Assembly (NCBI GenBank): GCA_035400705.1 | Contig: DAOMZV010000025.1 | Location: 1 to 8,917, forward strand | Length of the DNA: 8,917 nucleotides | DNA from: GWC2-40-17 sp035400705 | GTDB taxonomy: Bacteria > Patescibacteriota > Patescibacteriia > Magasanikbacterales > UBA10003 | Reading direction: 5' to 3' | In this document: positions 1 through 5,667 of the stretch, piece by piece | Layout: each line of letters opens with the position of its first letter | Position numbering within the stretch: the first letter of the stretch is position 1 | Made by a program: the position numbers and the translations under genes | The notes under the pieces: generated by a model | The model's database searches: none | What the model saw: the letters and a program-made list of their open reading frames with translations, nothing else | What the model was told of the DNA's origin: nothing

Positions 1-589
1 AAAAAGGAATCACTTTTTCCGGAAATTGGTAAGGTCCGTAATTATTAGAACAATGGGTTACGACCACCGGGACTTTGTGAGTTACAAAATAAGCATTACA
101 CATTAAATCGCCACCAGCCTTAGCCGCCGCATAAGGCATATTGGGCCAAATTGGCGTGCTTTCGGTAAATCGGTTATCTTCATCCAACGCTAAGGAACCA
201 TACACTTCATCAGTGGACACTTGAACAAATTTTTCTATTTTGTTTTGATGTACCGCGTCCAAAATCATCTGAACACCTAAAGTGTTCGTTAAGACAAAGT
301 CTTTACAACCGCCGTGAATAGAACGATCCACGTGAGTTTCGGCAGCAAAATTAATAACGTGAGTAATTTGATTTTCTTGAATTGCCTTGTTTAAAGCCTC
401 CAAATCGGTAATATCCCCTTGAACAAATTTATAGTTAGGATTTTGGGCTATGTCTTTAAGATTATCTAAATTGCCGGCGTAAGTTAATTTATCATAATTG
501 ACGATAAAATAATCCGGATGTTTTTCCAGCATGTGATGAATAAAATTGGAACCAATAAAGCCGGCTCCGCCGCAAACCAATAAACGCAT
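1..589 (-). CDS. rmlB: dTDP-glucose 4,6-dehydratase, partial (3' end beyond the left edge)
   Basis: Cytoplasmic NAD-dependent enzyme of the extended SDR family that converts dTDP-glucose to dTDP-4-keto-6-deoxyglucose, the step that commits sugar to dTDP-rhamnose and related deoxyhexoses. The visible 196 residues begin at ATG 589-587 and cover the Rossmann half plus the active site. They include the nucleotide-binding GGAGFIGS (7-14), the family-typical YDKLTYAGNLDNL (32-44), GDITD (58-62), HVDRSI (86-91), the catalytic STDEVYG (125-131, with Thr, Asp and Glu), the Tyr153/Lys157 pair in PYAAAKAGGD, and SNNYGPYQFPEK (181-192). The full enzyme is usually about 320-350 residues, so around 40% is missing, cut only by the window edge. 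A His stands at 179 where I expect Arg before CSNNYGP. It starts 27 bp after the Nudix gene with no clear Shine-Dalgarno sequence, so it is probably co-transcribed. Other rhamnose genes may follow off the edge, but that cannot be seen. Confidence 0.94.
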   Translation of the reverse strand, partial: MRLLVCGGAGFIGSNFIHHMLEKHPDYFIVNYDKLTYAGNLDNLKDIAQNPNYKFVQGDITDLEALNKAIQENQITHVINFAAETHVDRSIHGGCKDFVLTNTLGVQMILDAVHQNKIEKFVQVSTDEVYGSLALDEDNRFTESTPIWPNMPYAAAKAGGDLMCNAYFVTHKVPVVVTHCSNNYGPYQFPEKVIPF

Positions 590-616
590 ATTTGACAAAG
601 ATTATTTTTAGATTTT

Positions 617-1147
617 TTATTTTACCAAAAACGGTTTGATTAAAGCCCAAACAGCCAAAGTCATCCCATCCCAAATTTGCCCGTGTTTTACTAACTCATC
701 TATTTCATCAACCCGGCGAAGCATTAATTCTATCACTTCTTGGGGATCATTAGCCGCCTCTAATTTAAATAAACCCTTAGCTAGATAAACACGACAAACC
801 TCTGTGATAATTCCATTGCAAGGGGCAAATTCACCCACGTTAATTAACTCTTCGGCACCTAAACCCACTTCTTCTTGCAATTCTTCTCTGGCTGATTGTT
901 CAAAACTTTTATCTGTTTTAGTTGCGCCACCAGGAAATTCCACGCTCCATTTATTAAATAAACAACGGAAAGTCTTAATTAAACCAATTCGTCCATCATT
1001 AAAAATGGGAATAACTAAAACACTGCCGGGAGTTTCCACATAATAATATTCCCCCGGTTCGGTCTTGCCGGCTATTTCAAAACTATCATGATGATAAACC
1101 CACCAAGGATTTTGATGGACAATTTCCGTTTTAATTTTTTTCCACAT
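617..1147 (-). CDS. Nudix hydrolase, ADP-ribose pyrophosphatase-like
   Basis: A 176-residue soluble Nudix hydrolase, the normal size for the ADP-ribose/nucleotide-sugar pyrophosphatase group, which splits nucleoside diphosphates linked to another moiety into NMP and a phosphorylated product. The Nudix box spans residues 74-96 (GATKTDKSFEQ, then SAREELQEEVGL). The metal-binding glutamates are present (Glu89, Glu92, Glu93), as are Gly74 and Gly95. Two consensus positions differ: the Glu six residues after the first Gly is Lys80, and the Arg before the first catalytic Glu is Glu88. A strand pair (GSVLVIPIFNDGRIGLI, 41-57), the FPGG turn (71-74) and a C-terminal IWDGMTLAVWAL (158-169) match the ADP-ribose branch. 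The start is ATG 1147, inside the end of the HIT gene (17 bp overlap). A GGGGGAG lies about 13 bases upstream, rather far, so translational coupling is likely. The substrate cannot be read from sequence; neighbouring rmlB makes a nucleotide sugar conceivable. Confidence 0.91.
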   Translation of the reverse strand: MWKKIKTEIVHQNPWWVYHHDSFEIAGKTEPGEYYYVETPGSVLVIPIFNDGRIGLIKTFRCLFNKWSVEFPGGATKTDKSFEQSAREELQEEVGLGAEELINVGEFAPCNGIITEVCRVYLAKGLFKLEAANDPQEVIELMLRRVDEIDELVKHGQIWDGMTLAVWALIKPFLVK

Positions 1148-1550
1148 ATTGTTTTATTTTCTCCCCCATAGCTTCCATTTCCCCGGCCGCGTAAGCCTTG
1201 CCCGACCACAATCTTAAACCGTCGCCATTAAATCTGGGAATGATGTGGAAATGAGTATGCGCCACCACCTGGCCAGCTTCTTTACCATTATTAACAGTTA
1301 AATTAAAAGCCACGCTACCAGTAGCTGCCAAAACTGCTGCCCCGATTTTTTTTGAAACAACGATCAGCTCACTTAAAAATTCATCAGTTGTAGATGATAA
1401 ATTTTCAAAATGCTCTTTGGGAATAACCAAAGCATGCCCTTGATTAACTGGATTAAGATCTAAAAACGCCAAAACTTTTTCAGTCTCGTAAACCTTAACA
1501 CAAGGCAGCTCTCCTTTAACTATTTTACAAAAAATACAATCTGACATCAT
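1131..1550 (-). CDS. HIT-family nucleotide hydrolase (HinT-like)
   Basis: A 139-residue histidine-triad protein, full length for bacterial HIT/HinT proteins, which are small cytoplasmic dimers that cleave nucleoside phosphoramidates, dinucleotides or adenylates. The triad is HTHFH (98-102) followed by IIPR; His100 or His102 would act as nucleophile according to the family alignment. Cys5 and Cys8 (CIFC), with His47 (KEHFEN) and His98, form the usual structural zinc site. FLDLNPVNQGHALVIPK (29-45) and FNLTVNNGKEAGQVV (82-96) are typical nucleotide-pocket segments. Two ATG codons are adjacent (1550 and 1547), so the start is ambiguous by one residue. Upstream is an A/T tract with no Shine-Dalgarno sequence, and a candidate promoter lies at 1575-1603. 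It is first in a compact HIT-Nudix-rmlB set, 54 bp behind the membrane-protein gene at 1605-3428. The exact substrate is unknown. Confidence 0.95.
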   Translation of the reverse strand: MMSDCIFCKIVKGELPCVKVYETEKVLAFLDLNPVNQGHALVIPKEHFENLSSTTDEFLSELIVVSKKIGAAVLAATGSVAFNLTVNNGKEAGQVVAHTHFHIIPRFNGDGLRLWSGKAYAAGEMEAMGEKIKQYVEKN

Positions 1551-1574
1551 AAAAATAAAAATTAAATTTTAATC

Positions 1575-1603
1575 ATCTTATAAACTCTCTTGAAAAAAAT
1601 CAA
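1575..1603 (-). promoter_or_regulatory. Candidate promoter for the HIT-Nudix-rmlB operon
   Basis: On the minus strand TTGATT (1603-1598) and TAAGAT (1580-1575) are 17 bases apart, each four of six to consensus, in the 54-bp gap before the HIT gene. The expected start near 1568 gives a leader of about 18 nt without a Shine-Dalgarno sequence. The -35 overlaps a 5-bp inverted repeat (CTTGA/TCAAG, 1589-1604). In such AT-rich DNA chance matches are common. Confidence 0.38.
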
Positions 1604-1604
1604 G

Positions 1605-3428
1605 CTAAGGTTGTCCAATCGGTCGAAGTTCTAAGTCCTCCCAAGAACCAACTGCTGGTTTAACTTTCAACCCTCCGACAGATAATTTTTGCTGTAAATC
1701 CGATTCTACCTGTTGATCTAATTTCAAATCGTATAAATAAACCGGATAGCCAGACTTAACTAAATTTATAATGGCTTGAATCTGACTTTCTTCGGACCAG
1801 CCTGCAATAACCTTGCGACCGGGGAAAAGATATTTATCGGCATAGCGTGTCACAATCACAGCTTCTGGTTCCGTTAATTGATAAACCTGTTTTTGCCAGT
1901 CCTGATATTGTTTTACATTCTGTTTTACTTGAAGCAAGCCATCTAATTGAAAATAAACCGCCACCACGCTGGAAGCGATTACCAATAAACATAAAATAAC
2001 GGCAAAAAATTTACCAACTTTTTGTGGCAAGCGCCAAAATTTAACCAAAAAAAACGCGGCGAGTGGCAGACTAAAAACGTAAACCGGCAAAAAATACCGC
2101 ACGTAAGAAGTGCCAATGGAAGGAATTTTGATGAGATTATCAAAAAACTCCCAAGAACCATAGTAAACCAACAAAAATAAACTCAATCCCGACCAAACTG
2201 CCAAATATTTAAAATTTAAAAAATATTTTTTATCCAAAATCTGCTGCCGTCGGGCTTGCCAGTAATCAAGCAGTAAAAAATAACCACCGCCCACAGCCAG
2301 CAAAAACCAGATCCTAAACAAAACGAAAAAATATTGAGTAAAAATTTTCAAAATATTTAAAGGATGAAAACCAAATGGCAAAATTAAAGCTTGCCAGAAA
2401 TTAATCCCCTGGGGTCCAGAAAAAACCGTCCCGGCCGCGCCGCTCTCTTGAGGCCGTACATAACCACTGCCAAAAATATTGCCATAAAAAGCCTGTTGAG
2501 TGGCAAAAAACAAAATGGCTACCAACAACAAGCTACTCCCCAATAAAGCATAATATTTTTTAGGCCAAATTTTTCTGGCTTGAAACAAACCAACCGCGGC
2601 TAAGGCCGACAACCAAATAACTTCGGAGGGACGGACATATAAAGACAGGCCCCAAAATAAACTACTGAAAAAAACTTTCAACCAACGCTGTTTAGCTTTC
2701 TTGGCAGCGGCCAAATAAAAACAAATGGCCACGATCACCAAAAATAAAAACAATAAATTATGCTGAAAAGGACGGCTGGAATTGTACCACCAAGGTGGCA
2801 AAATAAATAACAAAGAAGCTGCCACCAAAGCTGTATTTTTATCCCAAAACCGCCGCCAGAGATAATAAGCAAAAAATGGAGTAACAGTACCAATTAGAGG
2901 CGTTATCAACACCACTAAAACATTAAATAAATTCTGACTAAAAATAATAGTTAAGAGTTTCACTACCAAAGAAACTAAAACGATAAACCCCGGAAAACCG
3001 ATCGGCACAATATTCTGATTAACTACCGTAATGCTGCGAGGATGAACCTGGTTTAGAGCTAGACTGCTTAAATTTTCAACGGCGGAAAATTGATTATAAA
3101 AAACCAACTGGCGAATAAAAAAATAGTTGATTGATTCGTCCGGTTGATTAAGAATTAAATAAGCCGGCACAGTTTGTTCTTTAAGTTCCACCGGATCACC
3201 GCCACCGCATTTAATTTCCACATCGGCGATAGTAGAAACAGTTCCCCTCTCCACCACCGATCCAAACAGACGACTATTTCCACAAGACAAAACATTCAAA
3301 GGCGACAATTCCAATACTGACGGCCGAGTGTATAAAAACAAAGACGCAATAAAAAAAACCACGGCCAAGATGGTTAAAATAAAATAATCGTAATATTTTT
3401 TAGAAATAATCCACAAATATTGCCACAT
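1605..3428 (-). CDS. Polytopic membrane protein, probable GT-C (PMT/ArnT-like) glycosyltransferase
   Basis: A 607-residue integral membrane protein with a first helix at about 15-33, a long outside loop (34-146), then about ten further hydrophobic segments to about residue 495, and a soluble C-terminal tail of about 110 residues. The order of one helix, a long first loop with an acidic pair (PDESINYFFIRQL, Asp97-Glu98), then many helices, is that of GT-C glycosyltransferases. These take sugars from polyprenyl-phosphate carriers and use an acidic residue in that loop. YVRPSE (266-271) and a YVRYFLP segment (444-450) resemble PMT/ArnT-type proteins. The loop also holds three cysteines or near-cysteine turns, including Cys49 and Cys74, which could form a disulfide. 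I read it as a cell-envelope glycosyltransferase; the acceptor and sugar are unknown. The start ATG 3428 has a weak AAGAG upstream. The gene is divergent from the next membrane gene, and its transcript could run on into the HIT operon because no convincing terminator follows. Confidence 0.78.
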   Translation of the reverse strand: MWQYLWIISKKYYDYFILTILAVVFFIASLFLYTRPSVLELSPLNVLSCGNSRLFGSVVERGTVSTIADVEIKCGGGDPVELKEQTVPAYLILNQPDESINYFFIRQLVFYNQFSAVENLSSLALNQVHPRSITVVNQNIVPIGFPGFIVLVSLVVKLLTIIFSQNLFNVLVVLITPLIGTVTPFFAYYLWRRFWDKNTALVAASLLFILPPWWYNSSRPFQHNLLFLFLVIVAICFYLAAAKKAKQRWLKVFFSSLFWGLSLYVRPSEVIWLSALAAVGLFQARKIWPKKYYALLGSSLLLVAILFFATQQAFYGNIFGSGYVRPQESGAAGTVFSGPQGINFWQALILPFGFHPLNILKIFTQYFFVLFRIWFLLAVGGGYFLLLDYWQARRQQILDKKYFLNFKYLAVWSGLSLFLLVYYGSWEFFDNLIKIPSIGTSYVRYFLPVYVFSLPLAAFFLVKFWRLPQKVGKFFAVILCLLVIASSVVAVYFQLDGLLQVKQNVKQYQDWQKQVYQLTEPEAVIVTRYADKYLFPGRKVIAGWSEESQIQAIINLVKSGYPVYLYDLKLDQQVESDLQQKLSVGGLKVKPAVGSWEDLELRPIGQP

Positions 3429-3460
3429 AATTGCTCTTTTAAGCCAAAAATGATAATCTT

Positions 3461-3467
3461 AAAGGAG
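3461..3467 (+). promoter_or_regulatory. Strong Shine-Dalgarno site fixing the start of the 716-residue membrane protein
   Basis: AAAGGAG five bases before ATG 3473 is the best ribosome-binding site in the window and decides this start. By contrast the HIT and rmlB starts have no recognisable site. Confidence 0.85.
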
Positions 3468-3472
3468 ATTCT

Positions 3473-5623
3473 ATGAAAAAGTATATCATTTTTTCCATTT
3501 TTATTACAGGACTGTTGATTTATAACCTAACCCATTGGCATAACTCTGTTTTGGGTTGTTTGCTGTTGATTATTTATCTGATTTATTTTGGACGTCGGTT
3601 GGGAATTTTAGTCCTACCCAATTTAAGCGGTTTCTGGCAAAGATTATTTGGACCTTTAATTTTATTGGCGACATTTTCCGTACTTGGCGCTGGTATTTAT
3701 TATCTGTACCAATTTGATAACATTGGAATTTCTTTTTTGCTAGCCATCTTACCGATTTTAATTATTCCCTTTGGTTATTATCTTAAAAAAGATATTGATG
3801 ATTGGTCAGCTGGCATAACCGAACCAGTACCCATGGTAGAACCAGGCACTGGTAAATACAACTTAGGTTGGTGGATGGTTTTAATTGGCGATTCCTATCT
3901 CTTATGGTATTTATTCAACCACGGCTCTGGTGTGGCGATTCGTTCTCCTTGGGTGCTAATTTCTCCCAAATTCTTTCTGGCCTTTTTTATTTTATCGCTG
4001 GTACTAATTATCTATTTAAAAAAAATCTCCGGCAGTGTTAAATCTTTAGGTTTAATTTTTCTTCATTCTTTAGTTTTATTATCGGCCGCCTTATTGCTTT
4101 ACCACAACGGATTTGGTTTTGACCCATACTTGCATCAAGCTTCCGAACAACATATTGTTGAGGCCGGTTTTATCGAACCAAAAACTCCTTACTATATTGG
4201 GCAATACGTTTTAGTGGTTTTGATTTCCAAGTTAACTTTTCTACCTCTAGATCTTATTGATCGCAGTTTATTGGTAATTTTAGAAGCTGTTTATTTGGCG
4301 CCGTTATTCTTTTTGGTCTTCCGACGCGTTTTTAATTTAGAAAGAAAAAAAGCCAAAATTGCTTCCCTGTTAATTTTCCTTTTACCCTTTAGTCATTTTA
4401 TTTCCACTACACCGCAAGATCTGGCCAACTTTTATACTTTGGCAGCCATTTGTTTTTCCTTGATTTATTTATCAGATAAAACTTTACATTTTTTTGTGCC
4501 GCTGATTTTTGTTTTAGCCGCTTTAAGCACCCATCCTTTAACCGGCATTCCTTTGGTTTTGTCTTTTCTGATTTTATTACTATTAAAATTGCGTCAAAAA
4601 CTAAAGGAAAAACCCGGTCGACAATTTTTAGTTGAATGTTTATTATTTATTATTTTTGTCAGTTCTCTAGCCATCTTGCCGGCCATTTTTATTTTTTTCC
4701 AAGGCGCCAGTTTTAATCAACCGCAAGTGGCCGATCTCTGGCAAGCACTGCAACCTTTTTGGCCTCAGGCTATAAAGAATCACAATTGGAAAGTTTTGCC
4801 AGCCTACCTTTATCAAGCTCTTCTTCCTTACGGCTTGATTATTTTGGCTTTTTGGAGCAGTAGTCATTTTTATTTAAAAAATAAAAAAGAAGGCCCAACA
4901 ATTATATTTTTATTTTTTACTTATGCGATTTTTGTCACCAATTCTTTATTTTTAAGACTATCTGTTTATTTTAAAGATATTGGCTTGGCCGAACAAGGAC
5001 AATATAGCCAAAGATTGGGGCAGTTTTCTTTTTATCTTTTGTTACCTTTGGCGATTTATGGTTTGTTTGTGATAGTGGAAAAAATTAAAATCAAACTGCA
5101 AAATAAAAGTGCAGAATTATCTTTTTTAATTTCCGGCGGTTTGGTTATTTTGCTATCTTTTGGATTAACAGCCTCTTTTTATTTAAGTTATCCGCGAGTT
5201 GACGCTTACGAATTGAGTCATTATATCAATACCTCCACTAACGATTTTGCCGCAGTTAAAAAAGTAGAAGAAACCAGCGGTGGACAACCTTACATTGTTT
5301 TAGCCAACATCAGCGTTAGCGCGGCCAGCATTAAAGAATTTGGTTTTAAAAAATATTTTACTACCCCGAGTGGCGAACAAATCTTCTATTATGCTCTGCC
5401 TACAGGTAGCGCTCTCTATCACTATTTTGAAGATATGGTTTATAAAGAGCCAAGTGCGGAAACAATGACGAAAGCGATGAATTTGGCTGGAGTAAAACAA
5501 GGTTATTTAATCATCAACGATTATTGGGATTCGTTTAAAAAAGTCTTGCCTTTGGCACAAGCTTCGGCCGAACACTGGTGGAGTATTGACGATAAGGTTT
5601 ACATTTTTAAATATCAACAATAA
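3473..5623 (+). CDS. Large polytopic membrane protein of unknown function, GT-C-like
   Basis: A 716-residue membrane protein with roughly 13-15 hydrophobic segments to about residue 573 and a soluble C-terminal domain of about 140 residues, probably outside the cell. I do not recognise a characterised family. The best clue is FGFDPYLHQASEQHIVEAG (214-232), which follows a hydrophobic helix and precedes another. A D-P-x-x-H-x3-E arrangement at a membrane-loop boundary recalls the acidic donor/metal site of GT-C enzymes such as STT3/AglB oligosaccharyltransferases (DPxYH-type). Further conserved-looking spots are TTPQDLANFY (312-321) and STHPLTGIP (352-360) at helix ends. The start is secure: AAAGGAG at 3461-3467 lies five bases before ATG 3473. 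It is transcribed alone, away from the other GT-C-like gene, and ends at a strong terminator. Codon use is very AT-rich, as expected for a Phe/Leu/Ile-rich protein. The glycosyltransferase role is inference; a polymer flippase/polymerase is an alternative. Confidence 0.72.
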   Translation: MKKYIIFSIFITGLLIYNLTHWHNSVLGCLLLIIYLIYFGRRLGILVLPNLSGFWQRLFGPLILLATFSVLGAGIYYLYQFDNIGISFLLAILPILIIPFGYYLKKDIDDWSAGITEPVPMVEPGTGKYNLGWWMVLIGDSYLLWYLFNHGSGVAIRSPWVLISPKFFLAFFILSLVLIIYLKKISGSVKSLGLIFLHSLVLLSAALLLYHNGFGFDPYLHQASEQHIVEAGFIEPKTPYYIGQYVLVVLISKLTFLPLDLIDRSLLVILEAVYLAPLFFLVFRRVFNLERKKAKIASLLIFLLPFSHFISTTPQDLANFYTLAAICFSLIYLSDKTLHFFVPLIFVLAALSTHPLTGIPLVLSFLILLLLKLRQKLKEKPGRQFLVECLLFIIFVSSLAILPAIFIFFQGASFNQPQVADLWQALQPFWPQAIKNHNWKVLPAYLYQALLPYGLIILAFWSSSHFYLKNKKEGPTIIFLFFTYAIFVTNSLFLRLSVYFKDIGLAEQGQYSQRLGQFSFYLLLPLAIYGLFVIVEKIKIKLQNKSAELSFLISGGLVILLSFGLTASFYLSYPRVDAYELSHYINTSTNDFAAVKKVEETSGGQPYIVLANISVSAASIKEFGFKKYFTTPSGEQIFYYALPTGSALYHYFEDMVYKEPSAETMTKAMNLAGVKQGYLIINDYWDSFKKVLPLAQASAEHWWSIDDKVYIFKYQQ
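3480..3509 (-). promoter_or_regulatory. Candidate extended -10 promoter for the minus-strand membrane protein
   Basis: On the minus strand TATACT (3485-3480, five of six) is preceded directly by TGA, giving an extended -10. A weak -35 (CTGTAA, 3509-3504) lies 18 bases upstream. The predicted start near 3473 gives a leader of about 45 nt. The element lies inside the first codons of the divergent plus-strand gene, so the two transcripts would overlap at their 5' ends. Confidence 0.35.
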
Positions 5624-5625
5624 AA

Positions 5626-5667
5626 AATAAAAACGCCTTGGTGTTAGCCAAGGCGTTATTTTTTTGT
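5626..5667. terminator. Bidirectional rho-independent terminator between convergent genes
   Basis: A perfect 10-bp stem, AACGCCTTGG (5632-5641) with CCAAGGCGTT (5648-5657), closes a six-base loop TGTTAG. An A-rich run lies on its left and seven T's (5659-5665) on its right, so it works in both directions: for the membrane protein ending at 5623 on the plus strand and for pilB ending at 5668 on the minus strand. It fills almost the whole 44-bp gap. Confidence 0.93.

Noticed and set aside
804..1043. Plus-strand open frame opposite the Nudix gene
   Set aside because: It is fully antisense to the conserved Nudix box, with no ribosome site or family resemblance.
1589..1604. Inverted repeat CTTGA/TCAAG after the minus-strand membrane gene as a terminator
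   Set aside because: The stem is only five pairs with two G-C pairs, and no T-tract follows it on the minus strand. It may simply be AT-rich chance, so read-through into the HIT gene is possible.
3452..3457. GATAAT as a -10 box for the plus-strand membrane gene
   Set aside because: Transcription would begin within the AAAGGAG ribosome site, and the only -35-like hexamer (TTGCTC, 3431-3436) is 15 bases away. CATAAT at 3426-3431 is better placed but has no -35, so neither is annotated.
5300..5500. Minus-strand open frame inside the plus-strand membrane gene
   Set aside because: Its composition is unlike a real protein and it is antisense to the C-terminal domain of a gene with a strong start and terminator.
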